DNA of 64,000 bases from Aeromicrobium flavum (lineage in GTDB: Bacteria; Actinomycetota; Actinomycetes; Propionibacteriales; Nocardioidaceae), in NCBI RefSeq assembly GCF_007992115.1, contig NZ_BJZQ01000001.1, positions 496,001-560,000 on the forward strand, read 5' to 3'. The notes below the pieces were generated by a model. It ran no database searches, was not told where the DNA came from, and saw only the letters and a list, made by a program, of their open reading frames with translations. The position numbers and the translations under genes were made by a program. This document shows, one piece after another, positions 42,606-50,506 of this stretch. How positions within the stretch are numbered: the first letter of the stretch is position 1; every line of letters begins with the position of its first letter.

Positions 42606-43928
42606 GTGTCCACGCAGCCCGTCCTCGCCGTCATCGGCCGTCCCAATGTCGGCAAGTCGACTCTCGTCAACCGCATCATCGGGCGCCGCGAAGCCGTCGT
42701 GGAGGATGTTCCGGGCGTGACGCGCGACCGCGTCCCCTACGACGCGATCTGGAACGGCCGCTCGTTCACGGTCGTCGACACCGGCGGTTGGGACCCTGAC
42801 GCCAAGGGCATGGCCGAGCGCATCGCCGCCCAGGCCGAGGTCGCCATCGCCGTCGCCGACGCGATCCTCTTCGTCGTGGACGCCACCGTCGGCGCCACCG
42901 ACATCGACGACAAGGTCGTCAAGCTGCTGCGCGCCTCGGGCAAGCCCGTCGTGCTGGCCGCCAACAAGGTCGACGACCAGAAGGGCGAGCTGGAGGCCGC
43001 GTCGCTGTGGAACCTCGGCCTCGGTGAGCCGTACGCCGTCTCGGCCCTGCACGGCCGTGGCAGCGGCGACATGCTCGACGCGATCCTCGAGGCCCTGCCC
43101 GAGGCGCCCGAGGAGGACTTCGACGCGCCTCGCGGCCCGCGCCGCGTCGCGATCGTCGGCAAGCCCAACGTCGGCAAGTCCAGCCTGCTGAACAAGTTCG
43201 CCGGCGAGGACCGCGTCGTCGTCGACAACGTCTCGGGCACCACCGTCGACCCGGTCGACGAGCTGGTCGAGCTCGGTGGCCGCGTGTGGACGTTCATCGA
43301 CACCGCCGGCATCCGCAAGCGCGTGAAGACCGCCACCGGCCACGAGTACTACGCCAGCCTGCGCACGTCGGCCGCGATCGAGCGTGCCGAGGTCTGCGTG
43401 ATGGTCATCGACTCCAGCGAGTCGATCAGCGAGCAGGACCTCCGCATCATCAACTCCATCGAGGAGACCGGCCGCGCCGTCGTGCTGGCCTTCAACAAGT
43501 GGGACCTCGTCGACGACGAGCGCCGTTTCTACCTCGAGCGCGAGATCGAGCGCGACCTCGTGCAGATCCCGTGGGCGCCGCGGATCAACGTGGCCGCCCG
43601 GACCGGCTGGCACATCGACCGCTTGGTGAAGGCGCTGGACCTGGCGCTCGAGGGCTGGGAGACCCGTGTCTCGACCGGTGCGCTCAACGCGTTCCTCGGC
43701 CGGCTCGTGGCCGAGCACCCGCACCCGGTGCGCGGCGGCAAGCAGCCGAAGATCCTCTTCGGCACGCAGGCCTCGACCGCGCCGCCGACCTTCGTGCTCT
43801 TCACCTCGGGCAAGCTCGAGGCGGGCTACCTGCGCTTCATCGAGCGCCGCCTGCGCGAGGAGTTCGGCTTCGTCGGCAGCCCGATCCACCTGACGCAGCG
43901 CCCGCGGAAGAAGCGCGAGCGCCGCTGA
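42606..43928 (+). CDS. der: Ribosome-assembly GTPase Der (EngA)
   Basis: 440 aa with the diagnostic tandem GTPase domains: first G1 [16 protein letters not shown] and G3 VDTGGWD, second G1 [16 protein letters not shown] and G3 [10 protein letters not shown], with NKVD and NKWD as G4 motifs, then the C-terminal KH-like domain ending in a basic RKKRERR tail. It acts in 50S subunit maturation. The stop overlaps the glutaminase start (TGATG). The usual neighbour cmk is not next to it. Confidence 0.96.
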   Translation: MSTQPVLAVIGRPNVGKSTLVNRIIGRREAVVEDVPGVTRDRVPYDAIWNGRSFTVVDTGGWDPDAKGMAERIAAQAEVAIAVADAILFVVDATVGATDIDDKVVKLLRASGKPVVLAANKVDDQKGELEAASLWNLGLGEPYAVSALHGRGSGDMLDAILEALPEAPEEDFDAPRGPRRVAIVGKPNVGKSSLLNKFAGEDRVVVDNVSGTTVDPVDELVELGGRVWTFIDTAGIRKRVKTATGHEYYASLRTSAAIERAEVCVMVIDSSESISEQDLRIINSIEETGRAVVLAFNKWDLVDDERRFYLEREIERDLVQIPWAPRINVAARTGWHIDRLVKALDLALEGWETRVSTGALNAFLGRLVAEHPHPVRGGKQPKILFGTQASTAPPTFVLFTSGKLEAGYLRFIERRLREEFGFVGSPIHLTQRPRKKRERR

Positions 43929-45064
43929 TGCGGTCGCCGGTCCCGGAGTACCTCGACGAGGTCCTGAGCGCTTGCGCGAAGGACGACTCCGAACCGGCGG
44001 CCATCGCGCTGACCACGGTCGACGACGCGCACCACGGTGCGGGCGACGTGGAGCACCGCTTCGCGATCCAGTCGATGTCGAAGGCGTTCGCCTACGCGCT
44101 GGCCATCGAGCGGCTGGGCTGGGACGCCGTGCACGAGAAGATCGACGTCGAGCCCTCGGGGGAGGCGTTCAACGAGATCTCGCTGGACTCGCAGACGGGC
44201 CGTCCGCACAACCCGATGATCAACGCCGGCGCGATCGCGACCGCGGGGCTGATCGGCTCCTTCGACACGTTCGCCGAGTTCGCGTCGCAGCTGGCCGGGC
44301 GCGAGCTGGAGATGGACGACGAGGTGTACGCCTCCGAGAGCAAGGAGGCGCACCGCAACCTCGCCCTGGCCCACCTGCTGGCCCACTACGGGATCATCGA
44401 CGACCCGGTGGAGGCGGTCGACCATTACCTGCGGCAGTGCGCGCTGTCGGTGGACGTGCGCGACCTGGCGACGATGGCGTCGGTACTCGCGAACGGGGGA
44501 GTGCACCCCGACTCGGGCGAGCGGCTCATGGCCGAGCGCACGGCCATCCAGGTGCTGAGCGTGATGGCGACGTGCGGGATGTACGACGATGCGGGGGACT
44601 GGCTCGCGTCGGTGGGCATCCCCGCCAAGAGCGGCGTCTCGGGCGGCATCATCGGCGTGCTGCCGGGGCAGGTCGGCATCGCGGTGTTCTCGCCCGGGCT
44701 GGACGACCACGGCACCAGCATCATGGGAGTCGAGATGATGCGGCGGATGTCGGCGGAGATGGGCATGCACCTGATGAACCCCGGGCGCCCGTCGCGCTCG
44801 GCCCTGGCCGACGTGCTGGAGGACGGCGACGAGACGGTCTACGTCCTCAGCGGCGACCTGATGTTCTCCAGCGCCGAGTCGCTGCTGGCGCGCCTGATCG
44901 CACACCCGCCCGAGACCGAGCGGGTGGTCTTCGACATCACCCGCGTCACCGAGGTGTCGGACGTGGGTCGTCGCATGGTGGCCGAGGCCCGCGATCGACT
45001 CGAGCAGGACGGGGCGTCGGTCGAGATCCGGGACAACGACGGCGACGACCGCCTCGGTCAGTAG
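43928..45064 (+). CDS. glsA: Glutaminase with C-terminal STAS domain
   Basis: 378 aa. Residues about 1-280 form a serine-type (beta-lactamase fold) glutaminase that deamidates glutamine: Ser49-x-x-Lys52 in AIQSMSKAFAYAL, GEAFNEISLDSQTGRPHNPM and then INAGAIATAG, and PAKSGVSGGIIGVLPGQVGI. Residues about 285-375 look like a STAS/anti-sigma-antagonist-type domain (VYVLSGDLMFSSAESLLARL, RVVFDITRVTEVSDVGRRMV). Fusions of glutaminase to STAS are known in some bacteria; the STAS part may sense a ligand or partner. It overlaps der by one base. Confidence 0.92.
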   Translation: MRSPVPEYLDEVLSACAKDDSEPAAIALTTVDDAHHGAGDVEHRFAIQSMSKAFAYALAIERLGWDAVHEKIDVEPSGEAFNEISLDSQTGRPHNPMINAGAIATAGLIGSFDTFAEFASQLAGRELEMDDEVYASESKEAHRNLALAHLLAHYGIIDDPVEAVDHYLRQCALSVDVRDLATMASVLANGGVHPDSGERLMAERTAIQVLSVMATCGMYDDAGDWLASVGIPAKSGVSGGIIGVLPGQVGIAVFSPGLDDHGTSIMGVEMMRRMSAEMGMHLMNPGRPSRSALADVLEDGDETVYVLSGDLMFSSAESLLARLIAHPPETERVVFDITRVTEVSDVGRRMVAEARDRLEQDGASVEIRDNDGDDRLGQ

Positions 45065-45076
45065 CCGGCGCACCCG

Positions 45077-45145
45077 AGATGTGTAGCGGTCTCCACCCGA
45101 ATCCGGCCTTGAGGGCCGATTCCGGGTGGACAGCGCTACACATCT
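45077..45145. repeat. Long imperfect inverted repeat between convergent genes
   Basis: Two arms of about 32 bases (left AGATGTGTAGCGGTCTCCAC onward, right ending GACAGCGCTACACATCT) with few mismatches and a short TTGAG loop. It lies between the ends of glsA and ldh and could act as a bidirectional terminator, though there is no T-run. The shape is also that of a dispersed palindromic (REP-like) element. Confidence 0.6.
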
Positions 45146-45162
45146 GGCCCGGGGACCCGGGT

Positions 45163-46128
45163 TCAGATGCCGAGGTCCTGCTGCACCTTCCTCAGCGCTT
45201 CGGCGGACGCGTGCAACTGCCGCTCCTCGTGGGCGGACATGCGCACGTCGAGCACCCGGGCGACGCCACGTGAGTTCACGATGCTGGGCAGCGACAGCGC
45301 CACGCCGTCGACGCCGTGGTGGCCGCGGTGCACGATGCTGACCGGCAGGACGGCGTTCTCGTCGGTCAGGACCGCCTCGACGATCCGGGTGGCCGAGACG
45401 CCGATCGCGTAGTTCGTGGCTCCTTTGCCCGCGATCACGGTGTAGGCAGCGTTGCGGACACGATCGGTGATCTCGTCCAGCTCGCGGTGGGCGAACGGTC
45501 GCTGGTCGGCAGCGGTGGACGAGGGCACCCAGTCCAGGATCGGCACCGGACCGATGCGCGCCTGCGACCACAGCGCGAACTCGGTGTCGCCGTGCTCCCC
45601 GATGATGTCCGCGTGCACGCTGTGCGGGGCCACCCCGGCCCGCGTGGCGAGCAACTGCCGCAGGCGCGAGGTGTCGAGCACCGTACCCGACGCCATGACG
45701 CGTTCCTCAGGAAGGCCGGTGATCTGCTGCGCCGCCACGGTCAGGACGTCACACGGGTTGGTGACGAGCATGTAGACGGCATCGGGTGCGTGCTGCATGA
45801 GGACGGGCAGCATCTGCTCGAGGATCTTGACGTTGGTGCCCGCCAGGTCGATGCGGGTCTGGCCCGGATCCTGCTTCGCGCCGGCCGTGATGATCACCAG
45901 GTGCGCGCCGGCGACGACCGACGGGTCAGCGCCGCCGATGATCTGACTCGAGCCGGTGTAGAGCGCACCGTGCTGCAGATCGAGCACCTCGGCGTCGACC
46001 TTGGCCCGGTTGACGTCGTACAGCGCGATGGTGCGCGCCGAGCGCCGGATCAGGGACGCGTAGGCGATCGCCGTGCCGACGCTGCCGGCTCCGACGATGG
46101 CGACCTTGGAGTTCTCGATGACGGACAT
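45163..46128 (-). CDS. ldh: L-lactate dehydrogenase
   Basis: 321 aa from ATG 46128 (MSVIENSKVAIVGAGSVGTA), preceded by GAGGATGG. NAD-dependent enzyme interconverting pyruvate and L-lactate. Rossmann GAGSVG, LVIITAGAKQDPGQTRIDLA with the mobile-loop Arg, MLVTNPCDVLT and the catalytic His in ADIIGEHGDTEFALWS are all present. The frame is open upstream into the tRNA gene, but that part is non-coding. It converges with glsA across a long inverted repeat. Confidence 0.95.
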   Translation of the reverse strand: MSVIENSKVAIVGAGSVGTAIAYASLIRRSARTIALYDVNRAKVDAEVLDLQHGALYTGSSQIIGGADPSVVAGAHLVIITAGAKQDPGQTRIDLAGTNVKILEQMLPVLMQHAPDAVYMLVTNPCDVLTVAAQQITGLPEERVMASGTVLDTSRLRQLLATRAGVAPHSVHADIIGEHGDTEFALWSQARIGPVPILDWVPSSTAADQRPFAHRELDEITDRVRNAAYTVIAGKGATNYAIGVSATRIVEAVLTDENAVLPVSIVHRGHHGVDGVALSLPSIVNSRGVARVLDVRMSAHEERQLHASAEALRKVQQDLGI

Positions 46129-46157
46129 GGACCCATCCTCGCGTGTGGATGGGCCGA

Positions 46158-46187
46158 TGACGACTTCCGGAGGACCTGCGCTAGACT
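46158..46187 (+). promoter_or_regulatory. Putative promoter of tRNA-Pro
   Basis: TGACGA at 46158-46163 and TAGACT at 46182-46187, spaced 18 bp, end 14 bp before the mature tRNA. They resemble housekeeping -35 and -10 elements. Confidence 0.4.
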
Positions 46188-46201
46188 CTTGCAGGTTGTC
46201 A

Positions 46202-46275
46202 CGGGCTGTAGCGCAGCTTGGTAGCGCACCTGACTGGGGGTCAGGGGGTCGCAGGTTCAAATCCTGTCAGCCCGA
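46202..46275 (+). tRNA. tRNA-Pro (anticodon GGG)
   Basis: 74 nt. The acceptor stem CGGGCTG pairs with CAGCCCG, the D-arm is GCGCAGCTTGGTAGCGC, the anticodon stem CCTGA/TCAGG carries the loop CTGGGGG with anticodon GGG, and the T-arm is GCAGGTTCAAATCCTGT. Discriminator A; no encoded CCA. Excisionase and integrase remnants directly downstream show it has served as an integration site. Confidence 0.95.
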
Positions 46276-46281
46276 CCGTGA

Positions 46282-46314
46282 GGTACCGGGAATTCCAGCG
46301 GAATTCCCGGTACC
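46282..46314. repeat. Perfect 15-bp inverted repeat just after tRNA-Pro
   Basis: GGTACCGGGAATTCC (46282-46296) and its exact reverse complement (46300-46314) are separated by AGC. It is 7 bp after the tRNA and not followed by T residues. It could be a transcription stop for the tRNA or part of the former attachment region. Confidence 0.75.
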
Positions 46315-46336
46315 GAAAGAGACGACAGATGGCCAA

Positions 46337-46355
46337 GTGTCCACTTTGTGTCCAC
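46337..46355 (+). repeat. Direct repeat GTGTCCAC x2, period 11 bp
   Basis: GTGTCCAC at 46337-46344 and 46348-46355, between the tRNA and the excisionase-like gene. The 11-bp period and position suit arm-type recombinase or excisionase sites of the former element. Confidence 0.45.
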
Positions 46356-46455
46356 ATTGGACGCCAGGACCGCCCTCCCCGCTGCTTCCACATCCCGTTC
46401 GGTTCTTCGCCGTGCGTGACCGAGTGGCGCGGTCGAGTGCGCACACCTACTCGGC

Positions 46456-46674
46456 ATGAACGACACCCACACCCCTTCCGCACTGGAACCGATGATGAGC
46501 GTCGAGGAGCTCTCGGCCTACCTCGACGTACCGATCCGCACCCTCTACGACTGGCGTCGCGTCGGACGCGGACCCTGTCCCATCCACGTCGGCCGTCAAC
46601 TGCGCTACTTCGTCAGCGACGTGCTTGCCGACCAGCGCGAGTTGAGCGGCGGCGCCAACCCCACCCCGGGCTGA
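46456..46674 (+). CDS. Excisionase-like HTH protein
   Basis: 72 aa. Residues 14-58 (MSVEELSAYLDVPIRTLYDW, then a basic wing RQLRYFVSDVL) form the HTH_17/excisionase fold. It sits 180 bp after tRNA-Pro and 13 bp before the integrase fragment, the normal xis-int order of tRNA-targeted elements. Its integrase partner is truncated, so it is probably a leftover, though the gene itself is intact. Confidence 0.75.
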   Translation: MNDTHTPSALEPMMSVEELSAYLDVPIRTLYDWRRVGRGPCPIHVGRQLRYFVSDVLADQRELSGGANPTPG

Positions 46675-46687
46675 GGGGGGCGCAGCG

Positions 46688-47037
46688 GTGAGCAAGCCAC
46701 GCCTGGCGATCGGCACCTATGGATCGATCGCCTTTACCGCCACGGACTCCGGTCGGGTCCGCGCGGAGACGCGCTTCCGTGACGAGGACGGCTCCGTTCG
46801 GCGCATCACGGCCACCGGAGACTCGCGCAGCGCCGCCGCCCGTGCGCTGAAAGCCAGGATCGCAACCCGCCGGATGCACGGCGAGTTCGACGACATCACC
46901 GGTGACACCAGCTTCGCCCGGCTCGCCGCCATGTGGCTCGCCGACATCAGGGACGAAGGGCGCCTGTCTCTGAACACCCAGTCCCTCTACGAGCGGGACA
47001 TGCGCACTCTGGTGCTTCCGGCGTTCGAGCAGACCTT
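46688..47037 (+). pseudogene. Tyrosine integrase, N-terminal fragment
   Basis: From GTG 46688 about 115 codons (MSKPRLAIGTYGSIAFTATD onward to RDMRTLVLPAFEQT) correspond to the arm-binding and start of the core-binding domains of an actinobacterial integrase. The catalytic domain is gone. After about 47037 homology jumps to a relaxase in another frame; the integrase frame runs on as meaningless sequence to a stop at 47185. A deletion joined the two genes. Confidence 0.8.
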
Positions 47038-47568
47038 GAGAGCGAGCTGCCACGACTCATCCCGCGGCGGACACTCGCCGACGCCGACGACATCGGGGCC
47101 GTGCTCATCAGCCGGATCCACCGGGCCGAGGCTCAGTCCAGCAGGCACCGCCGAAAGGACTCCAGACGGCTCATCGCCGGTCTGATACCCCAGGCAAGTG
47201 GTGCGATGGCACCCGACATGGCCAACGCCCTGATCCAACGGCAACACCTCATCGAGTCACGCGTATCGGCACTCGCCGAAGCGGCGCTCGCGCAACAGGA
47301 AGCCTGGCTCAAGCGCCTCGGTACACCCCCGGCCGGGGGCCGGCGGCTCGAACGATGGCTCCAGGAACTTCGCACCGTGGTCGCCTATCGAGACCGATAT
47401 GCCGTCGACTCGAGTGCCGTTCTGGGCGACGCTCGCTCCGACGCCCAGCGACTTGACCACGCCCGAGCCGCGCAGGCGATCAGGCGCGCACGCACCATCT
47501 CCGACGAAGCCTGCGACCTTTCGCCAGTCGTAGATCCACGAATCGCAGTCCGCGAGAGGTCCCGCTAA
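47038..47568 (+). pseudogene. MobF/TraA-type relaxase, C-terminal fragment
   Basis: About 176 codons reading ELPRLIPRRTLADADDIGAV, LIAGLIPQASGAMAPDMANA, WLQELRTVVAYRDRYAVDSS and LDHARAAQAIRRAR. These are segments typical of the extreme C-terminus of actinobacterial TraA/MobF relaxases. The relaxase and helicase domains are missing, and there is no start of its own. This shows that the former element at tRNA-Pro was conjugative. Confidence 0.65.
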
Positions 47569-47676
47569 GAGCCGCAGGGTCGGCCCTCCCGACTTATCCG
47601 CAGATCGACGTCCTGCAGACGCGCATCGTCGGTGGGGGCCGGAAAGTTGAGTCACCCACACCGAACGAGTTGACTC

Positions 47677-48144
47677 ATGATCACTTTGTCGCTCCGGACA
47701 AGCGCCGCCATTCACCGGTACCTGCGGCACGTCGCGCCCATCAACATCGCCGTTGCCTGGCTTCGCTCGCCGCACGGCAGCACTTGGGCCATTCCCATCG
47801 GGCTCATGCTCGCAATCGGGTACTTCCACGCGTCGAGTTTTTGTGCCGTGATCGTTGAGTCCAGCGGACCTGGCTGGGTGAACCTGTTGGTCATCCTCTT
47901 CTTCTGGAACTCGCAGAAGTTCGTCTGGGTCGCGATATTCGGAATGCGGCGAGTGCCCCTGATCGTCTCGCGTGCCGACCATCGGAAATGTCGGAGAGGT
48001 CCTCGTCGCAATGCCGATCCTCCTGGGAATGTCGGGCCGTCATTTCCTGCACCGGAGCGGTCCAGACGCTCGGCTTCGAGCCCGCCACGCCTGAGTTCGG
48101 TCCCCGCCAGCCCTCGTCGGATTCCTGGCGGTCTGGCGTCTTAG
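47677..48144 (+). CDS. Small membrane protein of plasmid/ICE type, probably 3'-degenerate
   Basis: 155 aa. Residues 1-95 (APINIAVAWLRSPHGSTWAI, GPGWVNLLVILFFWNSQKFV and WVAIFG) have two or three hydrophobic segments and resemble small membrane proteins commonly next to relaxase genes on actinobacterial plasmids. From about residue 96 the sequence turns into Arg/Pro/Ser-rich text without membrane segments, suggesting that a frameshift or deletion destroyed the original end. Confidence 0.45.
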   Translation: MITLSLRTSAAIHRYLRHVAPINIAVAWLRSPHGSTWAIPIGLMLAIGYFHASSFCAVIVESSGPGWVNLLVILFFWNSQKFVWVAIFGMRRVPLIVSRADHRKCRRGPRRNADPPGNVGPSFPAPERSRRSASSPPRLSSVPASPRRIPGGLAS

Positions 48145-48298
48145 CCCCTGGGCCGACGGTCCCCCAGAAGTGGTGCGTAGATCGCCTGAGCGCGGTCGCG
48201 ATTGGTGGGGATAGATCTACTGCGGCGATGGAGTCGCAGCAAGGCGGGCCTGTGGCAACGAAGTCGGCGCGATTCGGGCCGTGGTCGTGCGGCCCCGT

Positions 48299-48641
48299 TC
48301 AGGAGGTGGTGAGGGCTTCCGTGTCGCGTGCGGTGGGGTCGTGCAGCACCTCGGCGAGGAGCCCGGAGAAACGGGGGGCGTTGGAGTAGAAGGCCCAGGG
48401 TGCCCCGCTGTTCGCGGGCGAGGAGTCCGGCCTCGACGAGGATCTTGAGGTGGTGCGAGACCGTGGGCTGGCTCAGTCCGACGGGCTCGGTGATGTCGCA
48501 GAGCGTGAGCAGCCGGACTCGCGGGATCGGCGAGCGCCTTGAACTTGCGCGCGAACTCGCCGCGTCCTCGTGAGCTATTGGTGCCGCTGTGAGCGGGATG
48601 CAGCAGTCCGCGTCTTGCCCGGCGAGGGTAGCCAAATCCAA
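48299..48641 (-). pseudogene. ArsR/SmtB-family metal regulator, frameshifted
   Basis: One frame reads CDITEPVGLSQPTVSHHLKI then LVEAGLLAREQRGT, the recognition helix region of ArsR regulators, with an N-terminal DADCC motif. The expected EFARKFKALADP and the end AFYSNAPRFSGLLAEVLHDP lie in other frames. Two frameshifts, near 48525 and 48400, therefore break the gene. If intact it would have been a Cys-rich metal or arsenic sensor. Confidence 0.7.
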
Positions 48642-48751
48642 GTATGGACGGGGAGCCGCGTTGGCCTACGCCCGGCAGTGGTGACCGGTCCCGAGGTTGT
48701 GCTGCGGCTCAGCTCGGCTGACGTCCCTCACGTGCGGTCTGGAGGTCCGTG

Positions 48752-49057
48752 TCACCTGTGGTCGTGCCCCCCGGGCATGGCGAACATCATGGCCGCCATC
48801 ATCGCGGTGCACAGGAGCGCGGCAACGACCAGGTTGGTACCCGCAACACCGGTCAGGAACAGCAGGCCGGCGATGAGCAACATAGGAACGCAGCAGATGA
48901 TCATCATCAAACCGTGACCGCGATGTGTCCCGTGGCCGACGCTGTCGGACTCGTGCCCGCCATGGTGGTTTTCGGAACTCGGCGAGGACTCCCCCGGATG
49001 GTGCCCCGCGTGCCCATCGCTGTGCGCACCGTGATCCATGCCGTGTGGCGTACTCAT
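48752..49057 (-). CDS. His-rich small membrane protein
   Basis: 101 aa. The N-terminal half is packed with His and acidic residues (MSTPHGMDHGAHSDGHAGHH, then ENHHGGHESDSVGHG). The C-terminal half forms two membrane helices (LMMIICCVPMLLIAGLLFLT and LVVAALLCTAMMAAMMFAM) with a CC pair and ends in GGHDHR. The start overlaps the stop of the upstream gene (ATGA). It is probably a periplasm-facing metal-binding membrane protein of the copper island. No characterised homologue is known to me. Confidence 0.75.
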   Translation of the reverse strand: MSTPHGMDHGAHSDGHAGHHPGESSPSSENHHGGHESDSVGHGTHRGHGLMMIICCVPMLLIAGLLFLTGVAGTNLVVAALLCTAMMAAMMFAMPGGHDHR

Positions 49058-49299
49058 GATGTCTTTCCTTTCAAGGAGGCGGGCATGTGCCCGAGTTTGG
49101 CGTACAGCGGGCAGTGTCCGAGCGCTCCGGTGACGATGAGGTCGAGGCCTGCCGCCAGCAACAGCAGTTCGAGGACGACAGCCCAGGTGGATGAGGCGCC
49201 AGCCAGCAGCACGATTCCGGTAACGGTGCCGAGCGCTCCGACGACCACTCGAGCGACGCGTTCGGCAGGGGTGATGTTGATGCTCCACCGCTTACTCAT
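49054..49299 (-). CDS. DUF2892 (YgaP-type) inner membrane protein
   Basis: 81 aa from ATG 49299, preceded by GGAGGAG. It reads MSKRWSINITPAERVARVVV, then two membrane helices and LIVTGALGHCPLYAKLG, the standard DUF2892 pattern with its conserved Cys-Pro. In other bacteria this domain is fused or adjacent to rhodanese-type sulfur transferases. It heads an operon with the His-rich gene and has one of the island's 17-bp motifs 86 bp upstream. Confidence 0.8.
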   Translation of the reverse strand: MSKRWSINITPAERVARVVVGALGTVTGIVLLAGASSTWAVVLELLLLAAGLDLIVTGALGHCPLYAKLGHMPASLKGKTS

Positions 49300-49384
49300 G
49301 ATCTCCTCCAACTCTTGGTCGACCGCCGATATCCGGTCCAATTCGATGTTCTCGCCGCGCGGTGAAGGTGACCGGCGTTGTCTC

Positions 49385-49401
49385 GTGAAGGTTCGTTGAA
49401 G
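49385..49401 (-). promoter_or_regulatory. CopR-type direct-repeat motif, site 1
   Basis: On the minus strand CTTCAACGAACCTTCAC: two CTTCA units 11 bp apart, 86 bp before the DUF2892 start and pointing toward it. It matches the perfect form (sites 2 and 6) at 16 of 17 positions. Confidence 0.65.
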
Positions 49402-49477
49402 AAGCGCTCGGTGGGGGGTGCCATGTCGACCGTTGGGTTTCCGGGACACGCAGCAGCCGGCGTCATGGCGCGGGTCG

Positions 49478-49972
49478 TCAGCCGTGGTGACCCTCGTGCT
49501 CGTCCGGATCAACGGTCCGCACAGGAACCCGTTCCTGGTCGCCGTTGCTGATGGCGGGACCGATGACGAAGGCCGAGAGGGAGAACATCAGCGCGAACAC
49601 ACCCAACGCGAGGGCGGGCGCCTTCCACGAGTCGAATCGTCGATGAAGACGTCGCAGTAGCGGTATGGAGAAGACCAGTCCGACGACGGCGAACAGCACG
49701 TTGCCGGTCGCGCCGGTCACCAGTACTGCTCCGCCGAGAAGGCCGACGTGGTGCAGCAGGTGGGGGAGCAGGCCCATGATGGCGCCGACAAGCGCGGTCA
49801 GTGCGTCCCATGCAGTCCCGAAGACGCCCACGTGCTTGTCAGATTCAGGACGAGCGAGTTCCGCCAAGTTGAGCTCACGATCCGGGACGTGGTGTGCGGG
49901 CATCGTCAGCCGCCCGTCCGGTGGGACAGCGTGGTCATCATGCCGGTCTCGGCGTGGTGAATGTCGTGGCAT
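49478..49972 (-). CDS. Membrane protein of the copper island, unknown function
   Basis: 164 aa from ATG 49972, favoured by AGGGGA upstream; a later ATG at 49903 lacks a ribosome site. A basic/His-rich N-terminus (MPRHSPRRDRHDDHAVPPDG) is followed by three hydrophobic segments (LTALVGAIMGLLPHLLHHVG, VTGATGNVLFAVVGLVF and ALGVFALMFSLSAFVIGPAI) with a LLHH motif, and an acidic His tail DPDEHEGHHG. Membrane proteins of this type occur near copper ATPases in actinobacteria. The His residues suggest metal binding. Confidence 0.7.
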   Translation of the reverse strand: MPRHSPRRDRHDDHAVPPDGRLTMPAHHVPDRELNLAELARPESDKHVGVFGTAWDALTALVGAIMGLLPHLLHHVGLLGGAVLVTGATGNVLFAVVGLVFSIPLLRRLHRRFDSWKAPALALGVFALMFSLSAFVIGPAISNGDQERVPVRTVDPDEHEGHHG

Positions 49973-50062
49973 GGTGGGTCGTCCCCTGGCTCGGGTTGTG
50001 GCTTCGAAGTTCACTTCCAAGGCCCGCCATCGGGCACGATGACCACGATCGGACCTGGGTCC

Positions 50063-50362
50063 TCATGGCACGCCGTCGATCTCGTTGCGGCGACAAGACG
50101 GTGGTTGGTTCTCCTGCCGCTGTGAGGTGCGCAGCACGGTGCTGCGGGCGTGGTACTCGTCCTCGTTGATCTCGCCGCGGGCGAACCGCTCGTTAAGGAT
50201 CTGCATCGGGTCCCTGCGATCAGAAGGGGATGCATCAGTGCTCTGAGTGCCGCGGAAGATCGCGATCACTGCAACGACCACCAACGCCCAGAACGCGACC
50301 ATGGCCAGGGTCATGAGGATCCAACCGACCCATCCCGTGCCGTCGTGATACCAACCCATCAT
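50063..50362 (-). CDS. SHOCT-domain membrane protein
   Basis: 99 aa from ATG 50362 with GGAGGAG upstream. One membrane helix (VGWILMTLAMVAFWALVVVA) is followed by a SHOCT domain (DPMQILNERFARGEINEDEY) with the invariant LxxRFARGEIxxxEY pattern. The role of SHOCT proteins is not settled; they often accompany metal and redox genes. A perfect 17-bp motif lies 75 bp upstream, shared with the divergent response-regulator gene. Confidence 0.85.
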   Translation of the reverse strand: MMGWYHDGTGWVGWILMTLAMVAFWALVVVAVIAIFRGTQSTDASPSDRRDPMQILNERFARGEINEDEYHARSTVLRTSQRQENQPPSCRRNEIDGVP

Positions 50363-50436
50363 CGTGCTCAGCTCCTCCGTCGGGCCTCGTACTTTCAATG
50401 ATCGACCCGGCACCAGGGCGACATAGTGGTCTTCGT

Positions 50437-50453
50437 GTGAAGGTTCGCTGAAG
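50437..50453 (-). promoter_or_regulatory. CopR-type direct-repeat motif, site 2
   Basis: GTGAAGGTTCGCTGAAG on the plus strand, i.e. CTTCAGCGAACCTTCAC toward the SHOCT gene. It lies in the divergent gap to the response-regulator gene, so it may control both. Confidence 0.65.
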
Positions 50454-50506
50454 GATGGGCCGCCCGCGGTGCTGATCTGGGCTGGTAGGGCAGATGGACT
50501 GCCATC

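Noticed and set aside
46129-46260. Upstream extension of ldh into the tRNA gene
   Set aside because: The frame runs through tRNA-Pro and its promoter on the opposite strand; the Rossmann-fold N-terminus starts normally at 46128.
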